NCBI GenBank assembly: GCA_951802425.1
Contig: OX637797.1
Span: 2,356,001-2,420,000, forward strand
DNA: 64,000 nucleotides
Direction of reading: 5' to 3'
DNA from: Clavaria fumosa
Lineage: Eukaryota > Basidiomycota > Agaricomycetes > Agaricales > Clavariaceae
Shown: piece by piece, positions 22,583 to 32,817 of the stretch
Layout: every line of letters starts with the position of its first letter
Position numbering within the stretch: the first letter of the stretch is position 1
The notes under the pieces: model-generated
Told to the model about the DNA's origin: nothing
Databases searched by the model: none
The model's input: only the letters and a program-made list of their open reading frames with translations
Made by a program: the position numbers and the translations under genes

Positions 22583-24209
22583 TTACCGCGCTCCCTCAGC
22601 AACAGCGACAGCCGGGGTCTCGCCAGTCGGCGGCAGGACCACAGGGGCACGAACCATGCTCGCACCCATAGCTTGAGTTCGCAACGCCAGCCCGCGCGTT
22701 TTCTCGATCACAGACTGATACACTGGCAATGGAGGCCGGTGAATTTCAATCACATTCTGTACGTGACGAGTCAGAGGACAAGTCGCAACGTCTGATATGA
22801 CCACCAACCTTCTCAAGGTCTATCTTAGCATCTTGTCCCATGCGTGTCTCACGGATGAGATTTACAATCCATTTTTCACCCTCGTCTCGCGGTAGGTTGA
22901 GACGTTCGGACAAATCACTACAGCTCTTGTGAAGGGACAAGCGACGGCGAAGGCTGCAGTGACCCTTACCCAATATCAATTCTTTGGTGTATTCGGCAGT
23001 ACGCCTCGCTGATGAGGTATCGGGCGTTGTCGAGGAACTCATCTCTAAAATCTCCCAGGAAGAAATCATTCTCTACCACCTTCTCCGCTCTGGTCAATTC
23101 TCGTTGGGCAGCTTCAAAGTCGAACTCCACGTAGAGTTCCTTGAGGAAAGACGTGACCGGGTCCTGGTATTGATATTCCTCAGTTTGAATGACCTTGACG
23201 ATCTCCCGTATCGAGTGCCGGACGCGCGTGGATGCAGTCGTATTGGCTCCTGTCGTTGTCTTCCGAGACAATATGGCCGCGGTGGCAAGGTAGCGGAGGA
23301 TCCATGGACACGCGGTTTGGATGGTGTTAAGGTACGTAGGAGACAGGAAGGTCTCCAGTAGGAGCGTCCGGCCTTGAGGATGGTTGAAGTACACGAAGAG
23401 CGACCAATGGACCCACCACGTCCGCGAGTGCAGCTGTGTGAGCGCGACAGGGGCCGCGTCAGAAGAAGAGTTAAGCAACGAGGCCGGGGAGCGCGAGTCG
23501 ATGACCTCGCGCAGAGTGTTGAGCTCCTCGAGGGCTACCTCCCACTTCCCAGTCAGGATGTCAGACGCGAGCTTACCCCAGTGCGCAGACGTGTTGAGAT
23601 CGTGGTCCGTCGACAAGACGCGGAAATGGTAGAGGTAATCTGCGGCTCCACTGTAGTTCCCATAGGTGTACTGGAACTGCCCAAAGTTGTACAGCGCCGT
23701 GATTTGCTCAAGCGTAAGCTATTCGTGAATCCAATTAGTCTCCAAAACGTCCAATGGCCTAGAGGAGACATGTGCACATTATAATTTTCCTTGAGATATT
23801 GCAGATTTTGGTTCTTGTCTTGACGCAATGCCTGAGCCATGTCTGGATTCTCGATGACATCCAGGACGGCCTGAGCTTCTTGTTGCAGCCGCTCATTTGT
23901 CGAGACCGCCTTTTCGCGTTTTGCAGCGAACTCTGCACCCGGGCAAACGATGAGTCCGCGAAAGGCGCGAAAGACGTCAGTCCGTGAATGACGTAGCATA
24001 CCTGTTGGGACCTCCTCGCCTGGATGGAGCTTTCTGAACAGTGTCACAGCATAGTCCACCATGTTGGTGTCTTTCGCAAGCTCATACTGTGCGGCTTGCA
24101 CCTCCTCCACGGGAAAAAGGGACGTCTGCGCGAGATAGTCGAGGAGAGCGAGGGTCAAATGGCGATCCAGATACGGAATTATTGTCTTGGACAGGTCGTG
24201 GTCCGCCAT
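22583..24209 (-). CDS. eIF3 subunit e (INT6)
   Basis: Subunit of the eIF3 complex in translation initiation. Start MADHDLSKTIIPYLDRHL at 24209; the open frame extends upstream to 24281 but the conserved N-terminus begins here. Then LALLDYLAQTSLFPVEEV, MVDYAVTLFRKLHPGEEVP, an intron, EFAAKREKAVSTNERLQQEA and QALRQDKNQNLQYLKENY. The HAM/PCI part includes RYLATAAILS, RELTRAEKVVENDFFLGDF and FLDNARYLISEAYCRIHQRI, followed by the winged-helix LSERLNLPRDEGEKWIVNLI. It ends in an Ala/Pro-rich tail at 22583. Four or more introns. It diverges from MPDU1 with 141 bp between start codons. Confidence 0.93.
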
Positions 24210-24350
24210 GTTATGGGGACAACTGTGCGGCAGCGAGCTGCCCAATAATTTTTTGGCGCGTGTGTTTTGCAGTGAGTGCACAGCCGCTTGCGCAACTCGG
24301 CCACGTTAACAGGGGCGCTTTACAACATCCCACCACGACCAGCAACGAGG

Positions 24351-25354
24351 ATGACCTCCATCACCACCAACCTACCGTGGTTTGTCCGTGACTTGGGTGT
24401 CTCTATCATAGGGCGTGTACGTGCTTGATTCGTTACTTGTGCTGAGACTGACCGATGCATTGTCCCCCAAAGGAATGCTATACTTCCTTGGTCGAAAATC
24501 TCAATGTCCATGATGTGGACTGTCTCAAATACTCCCTCTCAAAAGGTCTTGGCATAGGGATAGTAGTCGGTGGCTCTATCATGAAAGTGCCGCAACTAAT
24601 CCTCAGTGAGTCTGGTCCAACAATAAACTGTGGCGGGCTAACGACCTTTTCAGTTGTATCTGCGCACTCCGCTCGGGGTTTGTCACTTCCTGCATACGTA
24701 TTTGAGACCGCGTCGTATGCAATAACACTCGCCTATGCTTTCCGCAACAAATTTCCCTTCTCGACTTATGGCGAAAACCTCTTCCTCACTATCCAAAACG
24801 TGGTCATCACGCAGCTCATTATCTACTACCCCACTCCTTCTCTTCGTCGATCTCGGAACATCACCATGAACATAGTCATCACATCTTTTCTGATGGCTGT
24901 GTCAGGCGTCGTCCTTTATGCCTGTCCGAGCGATATGCTTGCGATCTTCCAATTGGCGACCCTCCCGCTCTCAGTGGTCTCCAAGCTCCCCCAGATCGCC
25001 CAGAACGCCCAAGCCCAATCTACGGGACAGCTCTCGACGTTCGCGGTGGTCTCGCAGATCGCGGGTTGCCTCGCGCGCTTATTCACGACCGCGACCGAAG
25101 TCGGGGATCTTCTGGTCACCGCTAGCTTTGGCCTCGCTCTGCTGCTCAACTGCGTACTCGGCGCGCAGATGTGGATGTACTGGGGCAAGGACGAGAAGGT
25201 AAGAGAAACAGAATTGGGACGGGCGCCTCTGGACGTCGTGGACGAGAAGGTGCAGAAGGAGAAGGTCGACACGGCGCACCCCGTTCACTCATCTATCTCC
25301 CCGTACGTTGCTCAGCAACCATCTGGTAGAAAGTGGGCTAGGAAGTTGGATTAG
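24351..25354 (+). CDS. MPDU1-like PQ-loop protein (Man-P-Dol utilisation), left and complete copy
   Basis: ER membrane protein needed for use of dolichol-phosphate-mannose and -glucose in N-glycan and GPI assembly. Start MTSITTNLPWFVRDLGVSI at 24351. An intron (donor GTACGT near 24416) joins ...IIGR to ECYTSLVENLNVHDVDCLKY. The first PQ-loop repeat spans LSKGLGIGIVVGGSIMKVPQ, with a 48-bp intron (about 24608-24655) inside it, leading to VSAHSARGLSLPAYVFE. The second PQ loop is LPLSVVSKLPQIAQNAQAQS, then STGQLSTFAVVSQIAGCLARL. A Lys-rich tail ends GRKWARKLD. A partial copy (94% or better by eye) starting at codon VGGSIM lies at 30060 onward, fused to GH20. Confidence 0.9.
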
Positions 25355-25844
25355 GTCTCAAGTTCTCTCCATCCATATAATGCACTCCATTTTGCTCTTT
25401 GCTTGGCGTGGGAAAGAACTCGGCGGCGCGCTCTCCCTTGCAGCACTGACGATGACTATCTGTGGAACAGTCATCGGCCATTCGGAAGCGCGCAATGCTG
25501 CGCAATTAGCCACCATGCCTCACACCTGTGATCGCAGCTCGCCTACATTGATCCCGCACCTGTTGCTGCCGTAAAGATCTCCCCAATAGGCAAGATAGTT
25601 TGGCTTGATGCCAACATCCCCGCAACTTGCTGCTGCGGAAGTAGATTTTTGTCGCCGTGGTTTACAGCTTACGTTCTGTGTAGCGCCTATCAATGCCTTC
25701 GCTGCGGCTAGTTAACACCGCATGGGTTGCAGAGCCTCTATACCCTGAGAATTTCTTGACTTATTTATGTCGCTGCCAGGTGTTTAAAAACGAGGTTCAA
25801 CGACCAAGCTAGGCAAATCCGAGTCATTCCTCCCAGGTCGAATC
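25355..25844. other. MPDU1-RTA1 spacer
   Basis: About 490 bp between MPDU1 and RTA1. It is repeated with few changes at 30851-31340 as part of the tandem duplication. It should hold the MPDU1 3' UTR and the RTA1 promoter. No further gene seen. Confidence 0.5.
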
Positions 25845-27262
25845 ATGGCGTCCCCTGGCCAAATGAATATCACGGGTAGGTCTTCATGCTTGTCGTTGAG
25901 GCGTCCTTGCTGACTGCATTTTAAAAAATTCGCAATAGATGTGAGCGCCATCCAAGACGAGCGGTACGGCTACGTTCCCACACAATATGTTTGCGCTCTC
26001 TTCGTTGCCCTCTACGGACTCTCAACGCGTTGCGTCCTTCCTTATTGTGATCGTCAAGGACATTGGCTTACTACCATACTCACCCCCCGACTATAGTGCT
26101 CCATTTTGGTCAGGCAATAGGCTACCGCCTCTGGTTCATGATCCCCACTGCAGGCTTCGGGGGAATCCTCGAATGCTTAGGATGGAGCGGCAGGTTGTGG
26201 TCCAGCCACAACCCGATCCTCCGCACTCCATTCTTGATTCAGTACGAACTGCTTCACTGGTCCTTCCAAATGACCGTCTTTTGAGCTTGAAACACTGCAG
26301 GATAACGAGCTGCATCATCGGCCCGACGCCTCTCCTAGCGGCCAATTTCGTGATCCTCGGCCTCGTCATCGACAGGCTCGGTGGACACTACTCTAGGCTG
26401 CCATCCAAGTGGTGTGCGTCTTTTTTTTTCTCGCTTTGCTGCATTCTAGCCCCGATTGCGTCTGCTAACCTCGCGGGCATCACGCAGATACAATTGTGTT
26501 CTGCACATGCGATGTCATAGCGCTGGTGGTGCAAGGTACTGGAGGCGGGCTCGCTTCGACTGCCAACACACTTGCCGACGAGCAAAGGGTAACCCACCAA
26601 CAGCCCACAAGGTCGATCTTTTACTGAATTCTCTCTAGGGCGGCCGCATTATCCTGGGCGGTATTGTGTTCCAGCTCGGTGAGGCCTTTCTTTGAACGGT
26701 GTGGCGTAATAATCATACCTGCGTGTCCAATAGCCGTCATCATCACATACACGGCTTTTGCGGCGGAGTTCTTGTATCGCCATTACTATGACCGTCCGAT
26801 TCGTGTCAAATATGGGTCTGAGTCTATTCATGAACGTCCGATCAGCCGTGAAGTGAAGACCATGCTGTTTGCGTTGGCTTTCAACACGCTATGTCTTTTC
26901 ATTCGGTGAGTCCTCGATTAATCCAAAGTCGCGCAACTTCACCTAATTACCCGTTTCAGAGCTATTTATCGAACAATCGAGCTCGCTGATGGATGGCAGG
27001 GAAGGATCATCAGGACCCAGGTATACTTCAGTATGTACCGGACCACGTTTCCACCTGTTCGCATCCATTGAGGCGACTGTTTTCAGACGTGCTCGATGGG
27101 GGGATGGTCACCCTCGCCATATACACGCTGAATTTCTTCCACCCTGGTCGCCTTCTCGGACCTTTCCAACGGGCGAACCCAGCTGTAGACCCGAGCGATT
27201 CAAGCGGTTCGGTCTCATTCAGAGATAAGGTAACACCTCAGCCCTCCACGTTAAATGTATAG
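25845..27262 (+). CDS. RTA1-like seven-helix membrane protein
   Basis: Member of the fungal RTA1/RSB1 family, linked to sphingoid-base release and resistance to toxic lipids and azoles. Start MASPGQMNIT at 25845, intron, then VPTQYVCALFVALYGLST. Later exons: LLHFGQAIGYRLWFMIPTAG, GILECLGWSGRLWSSHNP, ITSCIIGPTPLLAANFVILG, IVFCTCDVIALVVQGTGGGL, GGRIILGGIVFQLAVIITYT, FLYRHYYDRP, FALAFNTLCLFIRAIYRTIE and YTLNFFHPGRLLGP, ending STLNV at 27262. The QGTGGG and HPG motifs are typical of the family. All exon joins are in frame with GT-AG introns, so this copy looks functional; the duplicate at 41797-42656 is broken. Confidence 0.85.
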
Positions 27263-27839
27263 TCCAGGCGCGGGTCCGGACTTTCCCCTCTATGCCGTAG
27301 ATACCACTTAGACAGAGTTCTCGCCTAGACGAAAGAGTCGTAAATGTGGCGTGTCCGCGGGGTAGATATCTATTATATTTATAATACGACCGTGCTGATC
27401 TGAATGCTGTAGAGCGAGGACGTGAAGTGAAACGCGAAAATCAGTCAGTCGTTTTCTTAGTCACATGTAACAACACGCCCTGTCACGTCACTGTTTGTGA
27501 TGTCATTCGATAATTTGTAGCCGGAATCAAATCGTCTTAAGGCGCTGAGTTCTGCAACTGAAGCACGTGCGGTAAGTCGTAAGCGACTCCTGCTGCTTTC
27601 GCGCACGAGCCCTGGGTGTATTTGACAGAGAAAACGGAGAATACAGTACGTAAATACAAGGGAGAGGTGGGTGAAACTCACAAATCACATGATATCTGGG
27701 TGATTTCCACTAGCCCCTCGCTCGTCGAGTTTCAGTAAAATCTCAGTACCGCACAAACTTATGAGAACACGACTGTTAGCACCCTACTAGTAGAGCCAAC
27801 TTTCCTTCGCGCCAGCGTCTAGAAGTGGTCGGTTACGCC
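27263..27839. other. Upstream region of GH20 copy 1
   Basis: Left of about 27530 and right of about 27720 it matches the region upstream of GH20 copy 2 (42657-43388). The central about 190 bp (27531-27720) is different from the central about 340 bp of the other copy. I see no gene here. Confidence 0.55.
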
Positions 27840-30800
27840 ATGATTTACAAATCACCATGGCTTGGAGTCTTCCTACTAGGTGCCATTCAGGCTCTGGCAG
27901 CCTTACAACCGCAGATTCCCTCGATTGCGCAACTCCACCCCCCACCGACCACAGCTTCCGCTTTCACGTTAGTTCCCACAGTGAGCATTCTGGTCGATCC
28001 GCGGTTCTCGCTCGTGACTGCGCCCGGAACCCCAATTCCTTCCCGGAACCAGGACCTAAACAGATTCGCTGGCTTATTGCGCACCCAAATCGCAAGCGCC
28101 TTCGGCTTCGACCATTTGCCCCCAATTTCATACAACTATCCAGATGAATACAATCCAGCCATATTCCTGACACTGGACACCAGCGTCACGTATTTCCTCT
28201 TCAATGGCTCACCCACCAAAGAGGGATACGATTTTGAAATCTCAGAAAAATCGTACCGCATCAGCGCTCCGGAACCTATAGGCATTTGGTGGGGTACAAG
28301 GACGTTGTTGCAGCAAGCGATTCTCGCATCCCAGGACCCTGACAGCCAAAATAAAATCGTGATTCCAGCAGGATCAGGATCTGATTCTCCGGGGTGGGCA
28401 GTGCGCGGCTTCATGTTAGATGTTGGGCGGCACTATTTTTCTACAGCATTCTTATGTGGGTGTGGCATACATGTCATGTCGAAACTCACAAGAATCTTTA
28501 ATTGCAGTGGAACTTTGTCAATATGCCTCATTCTTCAAGCTAAATGAGTTTCATATGCATTCTTCGGACAATATTTGGAACATTAAGCTACTCACAAGCC
28601 CGGATTGGAGAAATGTATACTCGGGTTTTCGCTTTCAGACCGACCCCTTGGGTGCGAACGCAGGAATCGCGAATTTCAACGAAAGCTGGTCTCGAGAAGA
28701 ATTTGAGGAACTGCAGGAAAACTGCAGTAGCTTTGGCGTCCGCATTGTCCCTGAGATCGATACACCTGCCCATGCTCTCCCAATCGCCAAATGGCGACCA
28801 GGTATCTCGCAAGAGGGGCGTCCAGACCTCCTCGATCTCTCCAATCCAGCCACGGTGCCTATAGTCCAAGGCCTATGGGAGGAACTTTTGCAGTGGTTTT
28901 CATCCAGCGAGGTCTCGATCGGTGCGGACGAATACGTGTCGAGTCTGGCCGATCAATATGTTCAGTTCATCAACCTAATGGCCGCGTACTTCTCCAGCAG
29001 AGGAAGAACTATGCGCGTCTGGGGCTCAAAAGAGGCAACACTGACGGGAACACCGATATCAAAGAATGTCATCATTCAGCATTGGAGTTACCCCGACCAG
29101 TCTAACCCTCTCAAGTTGTTGAACGATGGTTATCAGGTCATTAACTCTGAACTGAAATTTCTCTATTTGAATGCCAAGACCTCAGGAAGCGATAATCAAT
29201 TTCCCTGGGAACTAGACCAAGGACTTATGTGGAACGGAGGGCCTGATAAGAAAGGCTGGGCACCAAACGTCTTTTCAGACACGGTCCAGGTTCCGTTCAC
29301 TCAGGTCGGGCTTCTCGGTGCCATTATGGCATTGTGGAACGATTTCGGCAACACGGCTAGTACACAGCTCGAGGAGTACTACCAGCTCGCCCGAAGCCTC
29401 CCTGTTTTTGCCGAGAAAACTTGGGCAGGTTCAGGAGTCAGAGCATCGGCGCTCACCCAGAACGACTTCAACAAAGCATATCCGATATTGAATATAAACG
29501 CTCCATCGCAGAATCTGAATCGTAAACCTGTTTTTCAGGCCGCAGACGGCAGGACCATCTTCAGTTACCCTGGGGTAATTGCAGGCACTCAAATCACGAA
29601 TATCAACTCTGTTGGACCTCCGTACACATTGAAATTCACTGTCAGGCCTACGTCTCTTAATGGCGCCCTCTTCCTTGGGAGCGATACAGAACTCTGGCTC
29701 AGAGAACTTGCGTTTCGCGATGTGGTGACGAACGTTTATTACCCTCTTGCTGGCGGCTATACTCCTATGCTGGGGAAAGAAACCGTAATAGAGATCCGTG
29801 CCTTCCAGGATCATACGGAAGCCCTCATCGAAGGGAAAACCTTGAGGTGGACAACTACTTTCTTTGCTTGGACAGACTTTATCACCAAGGACATGTCTTT
29901 CGCGGCCCCCTCATTCTCGGTTGGCAGCAGTACATTTCAGGGAACATTGTCCGATGTCTCGTTGGCCGCAGGTGCCTCCCCCCAACCCCCCCGACCTTTC
30001 CCACCACCTCCATTTTCAGGTGTGGGCAGGTACAACATCGGAGCCATCATTGTCAATTCAGTCGGTGGCTCTATCATGAAAGTGCCACAACTAATCCTCA
30101 GTGAGTCTGGTCCAACGACAAACTGTGGGCGGGCTAACGACCTTTTCAGTTGTATCTGCGCACTCCGCTCGGGGTTTGTCACTTCCTGCATACGTATTTG
30201 AGACCGCGTCGTATGCAATAACACTCGCCTATGCTTTCCGCAACAAGTTTCCCTTCTCGACTTATGGCGAAAACCTCTTCCTCACTATCCAAAACGTGGT
30301 CATCACGCTGCTCATTATCTACTACCCCACTCCTTCTCTTCGTCGATCTCGGAACATCACCATGAACATAGTCATCACATCTTTTCTGATGGCTGTGTCA
30401 GGCGTCGTCCTCTATGCCTGTCCGAGCGATATGCTTGCGGTCCTCCAATTGGCGACCCTCCCGCTCTCAGTGGTCTCCAGGCTCCCCCAGATCGCCCAGA
30501 ACGCCCAAGCCCAATCTACGGGACAGCTCTCGACGTTCGCGGTGGTCTCGCAGATCGCGGGTTGCCTCGCGCGCTTATTCACGACCGCGACGGAAGTCGG
30601 GGATCTTCTGGTCACCGCTAGCTTTGGCCTCGCTCTGCTGCTCAACTGCGTACTCGGCGCGCAGATGTGGATGTACTGGGGCAAGGACAAAAAGGTAAGA
30701 GAAACAGCATTGGGACGGGTGCCTCTGGACGTCGCGGACGAGAAGGTGCAGAAGGAGAAGGTTGACACGGCGCACCCCGTTCACTCATCTATCTCCCCGT

Positions 30801-30850
30801 ACGTTGCTCAGCAACCATCTGGTAGAAAATGGGGTAGGAAGTTGGATTAG
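27840..30850 (+). CDS. GH20 beta-N-acetylhexosaminidase fused in frame to MPDU1 C-terminus (chimera)
   Basis: Copy 1 of a secreted GH20 hexosaminidase. Start MIYKSPWLGVFLLGAIQALA (signal peptide). The GH20b-like N-domain is followed by RGFMLDVGRHYFSTAFL, then an intron (donor about 28453, acceptor about 28507) joining to LNEFHMHSSDN. The catalytic pair is in VSIGADEY, and LGAIMALWNDFGN forms part of the active-site wall. At 30059/30060 the C-terminal residues seen in copy 2 are replaced, in frame, by MPDU1 from VGGSIMKVPQ onward. With the MPDU1 intron (now 49 bp) removed, the frame stays open to 30850. Without splicing it stops at 30201. The predicted product is about 800 residues: a lumenal hydrolase followed by PQ-loop helices. 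Expression is unknown. Confidence 0.8.
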
Positions 30851-31351
30851 GTCTCAAGTTCTCCATCCATATTATGCACTCCATTTTGCTCTTTACTTGG
30901 CGTGGGAAAGAACTCGGCGGCGCGCGCTCCCTTGCAGCACTGACGATGACTATCTGTGGAACAGTCATCGGCCATTCGGAAGCGCGCAATGCTGCGCATT
31001 TAGCCACTATACCTCACACCTGTGATCGCAGCTCGCCTACATTGATCCCGCACCTGTTGCTGCCGTAAAGATCTCCCCAATAGGCAAGATAGTTTGGCTT
31101 GATGCCAACATCCCCGCAACTTGCTGCTGCGGAAGTAGATTTTTGTCGCCGTGGTTTACGCTTTCGTTTTGTGTAGCGCCTATCAATGCCTTCGCTGCGA
31201 CTAGTTAACACAGCATGGGTTGCAGAGCCTCCATACCCTGAGAATTTCTTGACTTATTTATGTCGCTGCCAGGTGTTTAAAAACGAGGTTCAATGACCAA
31301 GCTAGTAGGCAAATTTGAGTCATTCCTCCCAGGTCAAATCATGGCATCCCC
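30851..31351. other. Duplicated MPDU1-RTA1 spacer
   Basis: Near-identical copy of 25355-25855. It reaches the first codons of RTA1 (ATGGCATCCCCT) and then breaks into unrelated DNA at about 31352. No gene seen. Confidence 0.6.
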
Positions 31352-31677
31352 TCATCAGGAAAAGTGTGAAGTGACTTAACTTTACTTAGCCATCTTAAAT
31401 GTGAGATTAAGACTATCAAGACAGTCTCAGATGACAAAGTTGTCTTGGGGATGTCTTAATTTTCTAAAAATAATGGAATCTAAGACATGATAAGTTACTT
31501 ATCATGTCATAAGTATAACCAAGTGGCCAAGATTATAAGCACCAGATGAAAATGGTACTAAGGAGCAAAAAGCCATGGCATAAGAGTATCAGATGCTTAA
31601 TAGTTACTGTAATACACACTAAGATGTGGAGACCTTTGGCTATAAGAGTGCTTGAGTGCTTTGCCTGAGAAAACATC
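31352..31677. other. Older insert, left part, with perfect palindrome
   Basis: AT-rich sequence unrelated to the duplication, separated from 41236-41796 by insertion of the gypsy element. It contains a perfect 12-bp inverted repeat with a 1-bp spacer at 31484-31508. No coding frame. Confidence 0.5.
31484..31508. repeat. Perfect palindrome, 12-bp arms, 1-bp spacer
   Basis: Arms GACATGATAAGT and ACTTATCATGTC are exact reverse complements around a single T. It lies in the AT-rich insert left of the gypsy element. Function unknown; it could be a hairpin or a remnant of a mobile-element end. Confidence 0.8.
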
Positions 31678-32817
31678 TGTCAGCGACCGGCCACCAGCTC
31701 AACTGGGGTTATGGTGCGACTCAGTCTCAGGTGCTCGGAGTCGAAGTCGGGGGTAACGAAATCTATAGGCAACTACATGGAGTCTATTCTACAGACAGGA
31801 ACTGGTCGGGTATAGACCAGGTCGAAGACAAGGGAACTAAGATGTCTGAATGACTGACTACTTATACTAATGGACCTTATCTCCTTATCATGGCCTATGC
31901 AGTACAACACTGCTTCTATATCACAAGGCACGGGAACATGTTCCTAAGAAGCGTGGTTGCTGACTGTCCGCAGCGCGCACAGACCAGGGTGTCTTCCTAG
32001 TAGGGATGCCACGGTCCGGTTAAGTCCGGTTCAGGGCTGAATTTTTCGAACCCAGAACTGGACTTTAGGTCCGGTTCAGGCCAAATTCTGAACCTTAAAC
32101 CTGAGTTCAGTCCAAGTCCGGTTCGTTGGACCGGACTTTTACTAAATAAGGTAATGGTTCGCCCAAATTTGGGCTTCTGAACCGAAATTTTGGTTCGGTT
32201 CACCCACTTGGCTGAACCTGAACCTCATTTTCGGTTCGGTCCAGTCCAGTTCAGGTTTGAACCAAAGTTCAGAACCGAACTGTGGCATCCCTACTTCCTA
32301 GCATGGTCTTTCATCAGTCACAGAAGCTCTCTGTGGGAATTCCCTCGTTATCGTTACTGCCTGTGATCCGGATTTCATGGGAGTCGGTCCGGTCACATGT
32401 AGGCATAAGCGCTGGTCCAGCGCTTATGGTAGTTGCCTTTTTGGGTGTGCCTAACACTTGGGCTTCTCGGACTTGGTGCCATACCTAGCCGGGCCTCGGC
32501 ACGATTACGGACAAGTTAAGTCCAATAGGTACACGGGTGTTTTATGGTCCGTGTGAGCCATTAGTCACGTGGCTTGATGTTCCACGTGGGCGAGCGATGC
32601 TCAAGCCTTGCTTTACTAAGCACCAATTATGCTTGAGTAATACCGGCACTAATATGGGTGCTTAGAGTCATATTAGCGCGGACCTATTACTAAGCGGATG
32701 TGCGCTAGACGAGCGCTTAATCCAGTAGGCGCTCAAAGCGAGTGCTTAGGTTGTGGGCGCTAAGTGCCAGGTGCTTTCACAGTATAAATTATGTAAGGAA
32801 ATTCGATTATCCTTACA
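31678..32817 (-). repeat. 3' LTR of the gypsy element (left, with MITE inside)
   Basis: On the plus strand it starts TGTCAGCGACCGG and ends ATCCTTACA. Without the 293-bp MITE and its 8-bp duplication it is 839 bp, the same length as the right LTR. The pol stop codon (32818-32820) directly abuts it. Confidence 0.92.
32001..32293. mobile_element. hAT-type MITE, 293 bp, copy 1 (inside LTR)
   Basis: Terminal inverted repeats TAGGGATGCCAC, flanked by the 8-bp target duplication CTTCCTAG (31993-32000 and 32294-32301). The right LTR has the empty site with one CTTCCTAG. No coding capacity. The interior is full of GGTTC/GAACC-type motifs on both strands, as expected of hAT subterminal transposase sites. 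It inserted after the gypsy element did. Confidence 0.93.

Larger units (their letters stand above)
24565..30059 (+). repeat. Tandem duplication, left unit (5,495 bp)
   Basis: The unit runs from inside MPDU1 exon 2 (AGTCGGTGGCTCTATC at 24565) through RTA1 to just before the last codons of GH20. The next unit begins at 30060 with the same MPDU1 sequence, head to tail. The two units remain nearly identical over MPDU1, the MPDU1-RTA1 spacer, the 3' half of RTA1 and GH20. Confidence 0.9.

Noticed and set aside
28420..30201. 593-codon frame ending in SCIRI as the natural end of GH20 copy 1
   Set aside because: That end arises by reading through the duplicated MPDU1 intron; the splice sites are intact and the spliced frame continues to 30850.
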